From Paenibacillus pinihumi DSM 23905 = JCM 16419 (GTDB lineage: Bacteria > Bacillota > Bacilli > Paenibacillales > Paenibacillaceae), in assembly GCF_000422505.1 (NCBI RefSeq), contig NZ_KE383865.1:654726-718725 (forward strand): a DNA stretch of 64,000 bases, read 5' to 3'. The notes under the pieces were generated by a model. It was given only the letters and a program-made list of their open reading frames with translations, did not search any database and was not told the origin of the DNA. Positions 53,429 through 61,859 of this stretch are shown here, in pieces; position 1 is the stretch's first letter, and each line of letters starts with the position of its first letter. The translations under genes and the position numbers were made by a program.

Positions 53429-54313
53429 TTAGTTATCCCCAAAATTTGAGTTTTCAACATACGCAATAAAACGTTTAGCCGCTGATGAGATATGACGATT
53501 ATCTCTCCACTTCAAGCCGATTTCCCAATACCAGCCCTCGTCAATAATCGGGACCCAGACTAAACCATCCAACTGTAACCCCAGTGTCTTTGGCAAAACA
53601 GAAACACCGAGACCTGACTTTACAAATCCAGCTACTGTAATCAAGTCCTCAGCTTCATATGCTGAATCTAGAACAAAGCCGGTATGTTGAAATCGGGACA
53701 TAATCGTTTCCTTTAATCCACAGTTGTTTTTTAAACCAATAAACGGTTCTCCGGATAATTCTGACAAGCTTAGTGTGGAACAACCTGCATAACGATGTTG
53801 AGAAGGTATAACAATATATAAAGGGACCTTTTGAATCATTATCCACTGATGATTGTCTAATATGGATTCTTTTGATGTAATCATAATGTCTGAAAAACCT
53901 TGCTCTAGATGCTTATCAATATCCCCCAAATTTCCCTGAGTCAATTCAAATCGAACTTTAGGATAGACAAACTGATAACGACGAATTAACTGCGGAATTA
54001 AGTCAACGCCAAGAATGTTAAGGTAAGATAACGTAATAACCCCTGTATCCGGGTTAGACCACTCTTCAATCTCCTTAACGCCATTTTCAATGTCTTGCAG
54101 GGCTCTGCCAATCCATATGGAGAACATTGTTCCGTTTCGGTTTAACTTTACATTTCGTCCACTTCTTTCAAATAAAGGCACTCCAATTTCATTCTCGAGT
54201 TTGGCAATAGCATGACTTAGGGCTGGTTGAGTAATCCCAAGCTTTTTAGCGGCTAAGGTCATGTGTTCATGCCGTGCAACAGTCATGAAGTATTCTAACT
54301 GGGTAAGCTCCAT
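53429..54313 (-). CDS. LysR-type transcriptional regulator
   Basis: 294 residues. Residues 1-62: MELTQLEYFMTVARHEHMTL and KKLGITQPALSHAIAKLENE, the LysR winged helix. Residues 90-290 are the effector domain (LSYLNILGVDLIPQLIRRY, ITVAGFVKSGLGVSVLPKTL). It is divergent from the SDR/SnoaL pair 170 bases away and should control it. The effector is unknown; B. subtilis CzcR/YtlI-type relatives are possible. Confidence 0.9.
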   Translation of the reverse strand: MELTQLEYFMTVARHEHMTLAAKKLGITQPALSHAIAKLENEIGVPLFERSGRNVKLNRNGTMFSIWIGRALQDIENGVKEIEEWSNPDTGVITLSYLNILGVDLIPQLIRRYQFVYPKVRFELTQGNLGDIDKHLEQGFSDIMITSKESILDNHQWIMIQKVPLYIVIPSQHRYAGCSTLSLSELSGEPFIGLKNNCGLKETIMSRFQHTGFVLDSAYEAEDLITVAGFVKSGLGVSVLPKTLGLQLDGLVWVPIIDEGWYWEIGLKWRDNRHISSAAKRFIAYVENSNFGDN

Positions 54314-54484
54314 AAATACCGCCTCATTTCATAAACAATATTCATTAATTTTATTATTATTATAAATTGGACATTATAAGCGTGTCGAGTGTAATATGAA
54401 TACAGTTCCAGATGGACAACTCACTAAAGTCAAATGGAGCTTGAGTTTAATGAATTCATTTCGAACAAATTAGGAGGTATTTTT

Positions 54485-55279
54485 ATGAATAAAGTGTTTG
54501 ATTTTTCGGCAACTGAGTTTGAAGGTAAGAAAGTGCTTGTTACAGGAGGGACAAAAGGAATGGGACTAGCTGTCGTGAAGAGACTTGCAAACAGTGGAGC
54601 TACTGTCCTTACTACTGCCCGCTCTCTTTCTGAAGGGCTACAGCCCTCAGTAAGGTTCGTTCAAGCAGATCTTGCCACACCTGAAGGTGTTGAGCAAGTG
54701 GTAACAGCAGTGAAAGAACAGCTTGGCGGGATAGATATTATTGTCCATTGTGTAGGGGGATCAACCACGCCTCCTGGAGGTGCACTTGTCCTGAGCGATG
54801 AAGATTGGCAACACGCACTGAATTGGAATTTGCTCGCTGCAGTTCGACTTGATCGCAGCTTAATTCCACTCATGTTGGAAAAAAAATCAGGCGTTATTCT
54901 TCATTTTACTTCAATACAAAGGAGATTGCCTTTGTATGAAACTACACTGGCTTACGCATCAGCAAAAGCCGCACTTACTAATTATAGCAAAGGATTATCG
55001 AATGAATTTTCTCCTCAAGGCATTCGGATAAATACGTTGTCCCCTGGGTTTATTCAAACAGAGGCAGCGGACGCAATGATTGATCGCATCGCAACAGAAA
55101 CCGGGAGTAGAGAAACCGCGCTTGAACAACTTCTGGATTCACTCGGTGGGATTCCTATTGGTCGTCCAGGATTTCCTGAAGAAGTAGCAGAACTAACTGC
55201 ATTTTTGGTCTCCGACCGTGCGGCATCTATTACAGGTAGTGAATACGTCATTGATGGGGGAACTATTCCGACAGTCTAA
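54485..55279 (+). CDS. Short-chain dehydrogenase/reductase
   Basis: 264 residues from ATG 54485, set by TTAGGAGG seven bases upstream. Classical SDR: cofactor motif TGGTKGMG, NAD(P) ring LDIIVHCVGG-like segment, catalytic Ser in HFTSIQRR, YASAK as YxxxK, and LSPGFIQTEAAD then GSEYVIDGGTIPTV at the end. It oxidises or reduces a small alcohol or ketone. It probably forms an operon with the SnoaL-like gene 25 bases downstream. Confidence 0.9.
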   Translation: MNKVFDFSATEFEGKKVLVTGGTKGMGLAVVKRLANSGATVLTTARSLSEGLQPSVRFVQADLATPEGVEQVVTAVKEQLGGIDIIVHCVGGSTTPPGGALVLSDEDWQHALNWNLLAAVRLDRSLIPLMLEKKSGVILHFTSIQRRLPLYETTLAYASAKAALTNYSKGLSNEFSPQGIRINTLSPGFIQTEAADAMIDRIATETGSRETALEQLLDSLGGIPIGRPGFPEEVAELTAFLVSDRAASITGSEYVIDGGTIPTV

Positions 55280-55304
55280 TAACCCATGATAAGGAGCGAA
55301 CAAC

Positions 55305-55646
55305 ATGGATCTTAATCAACTTCCTTCCGTAATTCGCAGGTATATTACTGCATCCAACAAACCCGATCCAGCAGCATTTGTTGATTGTTTTTCTGAAAAT
55401 GCAGTTGTCTTAGATGAAGGAATAAAAAGAATTGGTAAACAGGCGATTCAGGAGTGGAGTGAGCAAAACCATTTTGGTGCAAATGTAACGTTAGAGCCAA
55501 TAACAGTCCAAAAAAAAGGGGAAGAGTTTGTGGTAACATTCAAGTTGGATGGAACCTACGATAAAGCTGGCTTACCCGACCCGTTACTATTAAACTTTCA
55601 ATTCGTTATCGCCGACGAGGATATCGTCAGCCTACGCATCGTCTAA
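55305..55646 (+). CDS. SnoaL-like (NTF2 fold) small protein
   Basis: 113 residues, AAGGAGCG upstream. LPSVIRRYITASNKPDPAAF, VDCFSENAVVLDEG and FVTFKLDGTYDKAGLPDPL match small NTF2-like/SnoaL_2 proteins. Many act as isomerases or as companions of SDR enzymes; here the pairing is seen directly. Terminator follows. Confidence 0.8.
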   Translation: MDLNQLPSVIRRYITASNKPDPAAFVDCFSENAVVLDEGIKRIGKQAIQEWSEQNHFGANVTLEPITVQKKGEEFVVTFKLDGTYDKAGLPDPLLLNFQFVIADEDIVSLRIV

Positions 55647-55656
55647 AGCAAACGAG

Positions 55657-55688
55657 GCCTTGGGAGTTCTCTTCCCAAGGCATTTTTT
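55657..55688 (+). terminator. Intrinsic terminator after the SDR-SnoaL pair
   Basis: GCCTTGGGA / TCCCAAGGC with ATTTTTTAT tail. Confidence 0.9.
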
Positions 55689-55727
55689 ATGTATAACGTG
55701 TCCAGCAAAGAAGCATCTTCTAGCCGG

Positions 55728-56010
55728 TGCAAGTCCGGTGGCCGGCCGTATTCCGGGAGCACGGCATTACTTCTGGAAGGATGCGCTTCATGTGGATGGC
55801 TCCTGGAAGTCGCCGGAGCTGCTTCGCGAACGATTTCCGAATCTGCCGAAGGAGGACAAGATTATCGTCTACTGCGGCTCCGGTGTTACCGCCTGCCCGA
55901 ACATACTGGCCTTGCAACGCGCTGGCTTTTACAATGTGAAGCTGTACGCGGGCAGCTGGAGCGATTGGATTTCGTAGAACGAGAATCCGGTTGCGACGGG
56001 AGACGAGTAA
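55728..56010 (+). pseudogene. C-terminal partial copy of a rhodanese gene
   Basis: The frame gives VAGRIPGARHYFWKDALH, GSWKSPELLRERFPNLPKED, IIVYCGSGVTACPNILALQR and YAGSWSDWIS, then a premature TAG at 55975. Without it the frame would end 11 codons later at TAA 56008, as the intact gene does (NENPVATGDE). It is close to the last third of the gene at 51906, keeps the active-site Cys, but lacks the first 190 residues and any start. Confidence 0.8.
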
Positions 56011-56099
56011 GAGCAGAAAGATAAATAACAGGATATTAAGTAGATATCATCATGTGGCTTGTATGCCTTGGTAGTGTATTTCTGCTACTGTATCCGCAA

Positions 56100-56148
56100 A
56101 ATAATCGAGGAACAGTTGCCTGCCACGGCGAACTGTTCCTCGATTATT
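56100..56148. terminator. Perfect 18-bp inverted repeat, terminator for the epoxide hydrolase gene
   Basis: AATAATCGAGGAACAGTT and its complement around 13 bases, with ATTTT on the minus side. Confidence 0.75.
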
Positions 56149-56151
56149 CCA

Positions 56152-57429
56152 TTAGCGAAGTGACTTGAACGCTTGGCGGAGTTCTGCAGTGAATAGCTCC
56201 GGCTGTTCCCAAGCTGCAAAGTGCCCACCCTTGTCAAGCTTGTTGTAATACATAAGCTTAGGGTACGCCTGCTTGGCCCAACTTAACGGTGCTTGATACA
56301 GCTCATCTGGGAAAACACTTATGGCAGCTGGAATCTCTACGCCCTTTACAGTGAAAAAGGGCAACTTGTTCTCCCAATAGAGACGAGCCGATGATATAGC
56401 CGTATTCGTCAGCCAGTAAAGCGTGATATTATCAAGGACATCATCTCGTGAAAGGCCACCAGGATGTCCGGCAAAGGCATCTGAGATCAGTTTCAAACTT
56501 TTTGAATCATGATCCAGCATAAAGGCTGCCAAACCGACTGGCGAATCTGCCAGTCCAGTTAGCGTTTGCGGTCGTGTCCCCATGATATCGGCATAGCCGA
56601 TGTGACCGTATACGTATTGTAGCTGATCAAAAGCACGTTTTTCGTCATCAGTGAGACCGGAGGGCATCGGGTCACCGCATTTAAGCACCCTTTCAATCTC
56701 TGGTGGAACTGTGCCAGGCATATTCGAGTGAATACCGATTAGTCCATCGGGCTTCTGTACAGCCATCATATCTGTGATAATCGCTCCCCAGTCGCCACCC
56801 TGCGCTACATACTTCGAATATCCAAGACGCTTCATCAGCTCTGCCCAAGCACGTGCGATATGTTCGGGGCTCCATCCGGTCTTGGTCGGCTTGCCAGAAA
56901 ACCCGTAGCCGGGAATCGACGGAATGACCAGATGAAAAGCGTCCGATGCCTTACCCCCATAAGCTGTAGGATTGGTAAGTGGCTCAATAACCTTTAGCAT
57001 TTCGATGATCGAACCGGGCCATCCATGTGTAATGATCAGTGGCAAAGCATCTTTATGCTTCGAACGAACGTGAATGAAGTGAATGTCCTCTCCATCGATC
57101 TCCGTTTTGAATTGCGGCAAGGCGTTCAGCTTCGCTTCGACCTTGCGCCAATCGTAATCAGTTGCCCAATAGCGCGCAAGTTCCTTCATCGTTGCGAGCT
57201 GCACGCCTTGGGATTGGTCGGGGACCAGCTCTTTGTCAGGCCATTTTGTCGCGATTATACGCTTGCGCAATTCGGTAAGTTCCGATTCCGGAAAGCTGAC
57301 ACGAAACGGACGGATGGAGGAGGTATTATCTTTGTGGATATTCTGCGCCAGAGCAACCGTGCTACAGGTTGTCGAACCTACGGACAGAGTCAGAATCAAT
57401 GCTAAATGAAACCAATATCTGGTGTTCAT
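56152..57429 (-). CDS. Secreted epoxide hydrolase-like alpha/beta hydrolase (EHN domain)
   Basis: 425 residues. A signal peptide (residues 1-29, ending STVALAQ) directs export, unusual for this family. Residues 40-145 form the EHN domain (IRPFRVSFPESELTELRKRI, then WPDKE), followed by the alpha/beta core. HGWPGS gives the oxyanion pocket, GGDWGA the Asp nucleophile, and GGHFAAWEQP the catalytic His. Microsomal-type epoxide hydrolases and juvenile-hormone hydrolases share this layout. The signal looks Gram-negative in style, so transfer is possible. Confidence 0.85.
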   Translation of the reverse strand: MNTRYWFHLALILTLSVGSTTCSTVALAQNIHKDNTSSIRPFRVSFPESELTELRKRIIATKWPDKELVPDQSQGVQLATMKELARYWATDYDWRKVEAKLNALPQFKTEIDGEDIHFIHVRSKHKDALPLIITHGWPGSIIEMLKVIEPLTNPTAYGGKASDAFHLVIPSIPGYGFSGKPTKTGWSPEHIARAWAELMKRLGYSKYVAQGGDWGAIITDMMAVQKPDGLIGIHSNMPGTVPPEIERVLKCGDPMPSGLTDDEKRAFDQLQYVYGHIGYADIMGTRPQTLTGLADSPVGLAAFMLDHDSKSLKLISDAFAGHPGGLSRDDVLDNITLYWLTNTAISSARLYWENKLPFFTVKGVEIPAAISVFPDELYQAPLSWAKQAYPKLMYYNKLDKGGHFAAWEQPELFTAELRQAFKSLR

Positions 57430-57837
57430 TAGATGTAAACACTTCCTGTCGGAATGGATTAAGGTTTCCTTACATTAGTTTCCTCGCGGAATGAAATTCT
57501 TATTCCATTTCCTAATATCGCGGATCCGGAGCATTATTATGCGCCATGGTACAACTGTGAGGTCATGTTTACTTATTTATATTGCATGCAGGTCAGCAGA
57601 ATTGCAGAGGTACCGGGAGATGCATGATTTGCGACAAGACAAATCAGCAATGATTATCGAGAAATATGCCCTTGCACACGAAGGAGTAGACGGGCGTAAC
57701 GGGAACGATAATTCGATGTGGATCGGAGTGCAAACAGACTGCCAACAATCGTAAAACAACTTGCAAACAAGCACCTGTCTAAAATACTAACAGGTGCTTG
57801 TCCGGGCGTTATCCATAGCTTATCCTTCAATGCCCGC
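57430..57837. other. Intergenic region
   Basis: No gene recognised. A perfect inverted repeat ACAAGCACCTGT / ACAGGTGCTTGT (57768-57801) lies just downstream of the GNAT gene and may terminate it. Confidence 0.5.
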
Positions 57838-58752
57838 CTATTTTCGCTTCGGAACCCATGCCGTTGTGGTCCTATATGGCCTAAAGCCGATACTGTAGTA
57901 AAATTGCAAGGAAGCCTGTACCAATGCTTCTTTTGCTCCCAACTTCCCGCAACGCTTAACTCCCTCTAAAACCACCGCTCTCCCTAATCCCAGTTTTCTA
58001 TAATCGGGGGAGGTCACTACAGGCTCTACTAATGCGAAAGATGAACGTTTATCATACCACATGCCACAAAAGGCGGCATAATCGCCATTTGGCGCAAGTA
58101 CGACAATTTTCAGCTTCTTGTCAACATATGGCGCGTTTAACTCCAGCCCATAGTCCTCTGGTGTCGGGTGCAAAAAACCGCTGTTATCCACCAACTCATC
58201 ATATGCTTGCTTAAACAGTTTGGCGTACTTTTCTGTGCTGTATGATTTTTCTAAATCAGAAATAATAAAACCGTCCGGCAAGCTGTATTGCAAGGCACTT
58301 TCATTTGCGGCATATTGCCCGGTTAAAGGGAATATAGATGTATTCTCTTGTCCGTCCTCCATCGGAATAAAGCCCATCTCAGCGGCTATATGATGAAATC
58401 CTGTGTCCTGCTCACTAATTATCGCGACCCATTCGCCTTTGTTGCAAAAAGCGTCCTTGGCATAGGCGAGCATATCTCTTTTCAAATGCTCATAGCCTTC
58501 TTTGCAGGCAAAAAAGCTGGCGCCGTTTGTTCCATCGGAGTCGTAAGTAACCATGGATACGATTTCGCCGTCCGCTTCCCACAGGGCAACATCTTTTAGC
58601 CCCGATTTGTCCAAATTGGCGTGAGTTGTCCAAAATCCCCATTGGGCGTAGGAGTAATGACGGAAGTCATTTGCAAGCAAGAATTCTCGTATCTTGTGCC
58701 AATCTTCGCCAAATGCTGCAATACTGCAATTGTTTCTAAACTTTACGTTCAT
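57838..58752 (-). CDS. GNAT-family acetyltransferase (two-domain)
   Basis: 304 residues with TGGAGG before the ATG. The C-terminal half shows the acetyl-CoA loop VTSPDYRKLGLGRAVVLEGV, then LGAKEALVQASLQFYYSIGF. The N-terminal half is a degenerate second GNAT domain (FASFFACKEGYEHL area). It is divergent from the MerR gene, with a shared MerR-type operator. Substrate unknown; a role in drug or peptide acetylation fits the regulator. Confidence 0.8.
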   Translation of the reverse strand: MNVKFRNNCSIAAFGEDWHKIREFLLANDFRHYSYAQWGFWTTHANLDKSGLKDVALWEADGEIVSMVTYDSDGTNGASFFACKEGYEHLKRDMLAYAKDAFCNKGEWVAIISEQDTGFHHIAAEMGFIPMEDGQENTSIFPLTGQYAANESALQYSLPDGFIISDLEKSYSTEKYAKLFKQAYDELVDNSGFLHPTPEDYGLELNAPYVDKKLKIVVLAPNGDYAAFCGMWYDKRSSFALVEPVVTSPDYRKLGLGRAVVLEGVKRCGKLGAKEALVQASLQFYYSIGFRPYRTTTAWVPKRK

Positions 58753-58809
58753 AGTAACCTCCAGGTTGATTTATTCCCTTGACAGTCCTGTTTATCAAGG
58801 CATATATTT

Positions 58810-58840
58810 AGCGTAAACTATCCCATAATGGGAGGGTCAA
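58810..58840 (-). promoter_or_regulatory. MerR-type promoter/operator in the GNAT-MerR intergenic region
   Basis: On minus TTGACC (58840-58835) is followed by CTCCCATTATGGGAT, a dyad (CCCAT-A-ATGGG at 58821-58833). A 19-base spacer leads to TACGCT. This is the over-long spacing that MerR proteins correct. Confidence 0.55.
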
Positions 58841-58850
58841 GAGGTGCTTC

Positions 58851-59642
58851 ATGCAGACAAAAAAATTATTAACCATTGGTGAAATATCAAAAATATCAGG
58901 GGCGCATATTAAATCCCTGCGTTATTACGATAAAATCGGCATACTTAAACCCGCATATGTAGACCCTGCAACAAGCTACCGCTATTACACATGGCAACAG
59001 CTTGTCATTGTGGATACGATACAGATGTGCGTTGAACTGGATATTCCCTTGCGCCAGTTTGATGAGTTTACGGAAAATGGCGGCCAAAAAATTTGCTATG
59101 CAAAGCTTCTTGAACACGGCAAAGCATTAGCGGAAAAAAAGATTCACACTATCCGCGAGAGTTTGAGGCTGATTGAAGCCTATAGAGAAGAACTCAAATT
59201 TGGCGAGGATTTGAAAAAAGCGAGAAAAAACGTTATTCGTAACATTCCAAAGAAGAGGTATTATGTAAAACGCTTTGAAGGAGCGGCAAATCATTCCGAC
59301 CACTATAGCATGCTGAGCAATCTATACCTCGAAGCCACAGCAAAGGGCTTGGAACCGGGATATGAGTTTGGCCTGCTTTATATTTACGAAAACGACAGTA
59401 TTAACCGCTATCAAGCCATTGAGATAGAATACGGCAAAGGGCAATCAAAGCAGCTATTGACTGTACCCGCAGGGGAGTTCATGTCAAAATGTATACAACA
59501 AAGCAAGATTGAAGCGGCCACTACAGAGTTTGCAGAGTTATTTGCAAGAAATAGCAAAAGAATTATACTCGAAACAGAGTTGTTTTCAGAGGATTACAAT
59601 ATTTTAGAGCCACGTTTTGAACTTCGGTGTTCTATGTCGTGA
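58851..59642 (+). CDS. MerR-family regulator with GyrI/BmrR-like ligand domain
   Basis: 263 residues. Residues 6-75: ISGAHIKSLRYYDKIGILKP and TSYRYYTWQQLVIVDTIQM, the MerR winged helix. A long coiled coil runs to residue 130. Residues 135-263 resemble the BmrR/GyrI effector domain (KKRYYVKRFEG, GYEFGLLYIYEND, LTVPAGEFMSKC). It likely binds a hydrophobic cation or similar and activates the divergent GNAT gene. Confidence 0.88.
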   Translation: MQTKKLLTIGEISKISGAHIKSLRYYDKIGILKPAYVDPATSYRYYTWQQLVIVDTIQMCVELDIPLRQFDEFTENGGQKICYAKLLEHGKALAEKKIHTIRESLRLIEAYREELKFGEDLKKARKNVIRNIPKKRYYVKRFEGAANHSDHYSMLSNLYLEATAKGLEPGYEFGLLYIYENDSINRYQAIEIEYGKGQSKQLLTVPAGEFMSKCIQQSKIEAATTEFAELFARNSKRIILETELFSEDYNILEPRFELRCSMS

Positions 59643-59678
59643 TGTGGTCAAGCAGCGGAAGCTCCACTTCTAAACGAA

Positions 59679-59720
59679 ACATCGCTATTAGGGTCATAGA
59701 TCCTTGGCGATGTTTTTTTA
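59679..59720 (+). terminator. Intrinsic terminator (ACATCGC...GCGATGT type)
   Basis: ACATCGC / GCGATGT with T7. Loop ends in CCTTG, as in the terminator at 63922. Confidence 0.85.
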
Positions 59721-59773
59721 TGCGTCCTTAAAGTTCATGTGAGGCTATAAGTAAACACGATGCTAAACGGCGA

Positions 59774-59822
59774 TTGACAAAATAGAGGAACTGCCTAATA
59801 CTAATTGATAATCATTATCAAT
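59774..59822 (+). promoter_or_regulatory. Fur-controlled promoter of the siderophore operon
   Basis: TTGACA (59774-59779), 16 bases, TAATAC (59796-59801), directly followed by the perfect palindrome ATTGATAATCATTATCAAT (59804-59822), a textbook Fur box. Iron-replete repression is expected. Confidence 0.85.
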
Positions 59823-59879
59823 ATTTTGAGGTATAATGAACTCAAACAGATTGTGGAGCAGATCGGAGTGAATTGCAAG

Positions 59880-61859
59880 ATGAAGCTGGAAGATCATATT
59901 GTCGCATGGAATCATGCTGCTGTTAAAGTACTGGATATTCGGCATGCTGTGATGGAGCCCGGGGACAAGCTGTCCGGCTATATATTGCCTGCATGTGGAT
60001 TTATCTACACGGTGCGGGGTACCGCCAGCTTGAATCTTAACGGCATAGATTATGATGCAGATCATCATTATATTGTGCATGGCGGCAAAGGCATGCTTCT
60101 AAGCATAGAGGCAGGAGAGATGTTTGAATATTATCTATTATTCTATAGAGCCTCCTTGCCGGGAAGAAAGGATTTGGCAAGGCTTTTGGAACGCACCAAT
60201 CCATTTCGGATGCAGTATGGCTTCGAGTCTTTGGAGCCATTGCCGCTGCACTATCAACTAATGGCCATGGAACAACTCTGGGCACAAGGAAGCCTGTTGG
60301 AAAGAATTCAAGTTAAAGCATTGTTCTATCAGTTTGTACATGAATTATTGAAGCAGTTTACAAAGGATGGAATTAACCTTGGGCAACCGGATGTCATTGG
60401 GCAAGTTGTCCGCTATATCGAGGAGCAATATCGTCACAATATATCACTAGAATCTATAGCAGAACAATTTAATTACAGCCCTCGTCATTTATCAACGCGC
60501 TTTAAGGGGGAGACGGGGTTCAGCTTGATCGAATATTTGATCCGATTCCGGCTTCAACATGCAGAAAAACTATTGCGATGTACCGATGCTCCGCTTCGCG
60601 ATATTGCAGAAGAAGTCGGATATAGCGATGTATATTACTTCAGTCGCATGTTCCGTAAATATAAGGGTCAATCTCCGATCCGATTCCGTAAGGCAAGCAG
60701 GCAGATGAGCTCATCGGACAATCGTCCATTTACCACCGCCGGATTCTCCATTGGCGAGAACATACTCTCCCGATATAATGTTTTGGAATATGATAATCAT
60801 TATCATTTCCATAATAAAGTAATCGGAGGGTCTTCACCTATGGGAATAACAAAGACATCAAGTTTTTTTGTAGTGATGCTGCTTAGCTTTACCCTGCTTT
60901 TAAGTGCATGCGGATCTGCAAACGTCGGTTCTAATGCCACCAATTCTAATGGCTCCAAAGCTTCTGAAGTTACATCATCACCAGCCAATAATTCAAATGC
61001 AACTGATAATACCAGTAAGGAGGCCCAGACAAGAACCATCTCCACGCTGAAGGGAGATATTGTCGTTCCTGCTAATCCGGAGCGGGTTGCCGTGTTATAT
61101 CTTCAAGGGGATCTTCTTGCACTTGGCATTAAGCCGGTAGGTACTTCGAGTGTCTTTGAAGGAGCGGCCTTTGCAGAAGAGATGGGGGATATTGAAAATC
61201 TGGGTTCATGGTATGAGCCTAATCCGGAGGCAGTTATGGCCGTAAAGCCGGACTTGATCTTGGCTGCTTCTGAAGAAACTTACGAATTGCTTAAGGATAT
61301 AGCGCCTACCATCCCTATTCCTTATGAAAAAATGGCGACAGATGAACGTATAATGAAGATTGGCGAGGTGTTTGGCAAGGAGCAGGAGGCACAAGCTCTA
61401 TTGGATAATTTCCACGAGAAGGTGGAGAAGAGCAAGCAGAAGCTTGATGAACTTGGAATTTTAGATAAGACCGTAACCATTATCGAGGGCGGCAAAAAAG
61501 AGATGGCGGTTATCGATAGCAAGCTTTACGGCAGGGGCTCTCAAATTATTTATGAATATTTAGGGCTGAAGGCACCAGAGATTATTCAGAAGAAGATTGA
61601 TGGGAGGGAGAAGGCTACTGGAGGGTTTGTTTCCTTGGAAGTGTTGCCTGAGTACATAGGAGACTTCGTGTTCCGCTCTGTATGGGATGGGGCGGATGAT
61701 TTGTCGGACAATCCAATTTGGAACAGCATTCCAGCTATTAAAGAAGGTAGAATGTTCGAAATCGGGTTTGATTTTTCATATTACTCCGATATCTACTCTC
61801 TTGATAAGCAGCTTGATTTTATAGTTGAGAAGCTAGTGTCAGCGTATGAAAAGAAATAG
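59880..61859 (+). CDS. AraC-type regulator and siderophore-binding lipoprotein in one continuous frame
   Basis: About 660 residues from ATG 59880 (CGGAGTG upstream). Residues 1-170: AraC cupin. Residues 185-285: AraC helix-turn-helix (ISLESIAEQFNYSPRHLSTR, APLRDIAEEVGYSDVYYFSR). After a linker, ATG 60841 starts a lipoprotein signal (FFVVMLLSFTLLLSACGS) and a FecB-type binding protein (GDIVVPANPERVAVLY, PDLILAASEETYELL, DDLSDNPIWNSIPAIKEGRM). The second part has its own GGAGGG site and Fur box (60790-60806), so it is probably also made separately. B. subtilis Btr joins AraC and a binding domain but without the signal. Either stop-codon loss or a membrane-tethered regulator. Confidence 0.8.
   Translation: MKLEDHIVAWNHAAVKVLDIRHAVMEPGDKLSGYILPACGFIYTVRGTASLNLNGIDYDADHHYIVHGGKGMLLSIEAGEMFEYYLLFYRASLPGRKDLARLLERTNPFRMQYGFESLEPLPLHYQLMAMEQLWAQGSLLERIQVKALFYQFVHELLKQFTKDGINLGQPDVIGQVVRYIEEQYRHNISLESIAEQFNYSPRHLSTRFKGETGFSLIEYLIRFRLQHAEKLLRCTDAPLRDIAEEVGYSDVYYFSRMFRKYKGQSPIRFRKASRQMSSSDNRPFTTAGFSIGENILSRYNVLEYDNHYHFHNKVIGGSSPMGITKTSSFFVVMLLSFTLLLSACGSANVGSNATNSNGSKASEVTSSPANNSNATDNTSKEAQTRTISTLKGDIVVPANPERVAVLYLQGDLLALGIKPVGTSSVFEGAAFAEEMGDIENLGSWYEPNPEAVMAVKPDLILAASEETYELLKDIAPTIPIPYEKMATDERIMKIGEVFGKEQEAQALLDNFHEKVEKSKQKLDELGILDKTVTIIEGGKKEMAVIDSKLYGRGSQIIYEYLGLKAPEIIQKKIDGREKATGGFVSLEVLPEYIGDFVFRSVWDGADDLSDNPIWNSIPAIKEGRMFEIGFDFSYYSDIYSLDKQLDFIVEKLVSAYEKK
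60790..60806 (+). promoter_or_regulatory. Internal Fur box between the AraC and binding-protein parts
   Basis: ATGATAATCATTATCAT is a perfect palindrome. It lies within the open frame, 35 bases before the internal ATG 60841, where an intergenic promoter would be expected. Confidence 0.8.
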
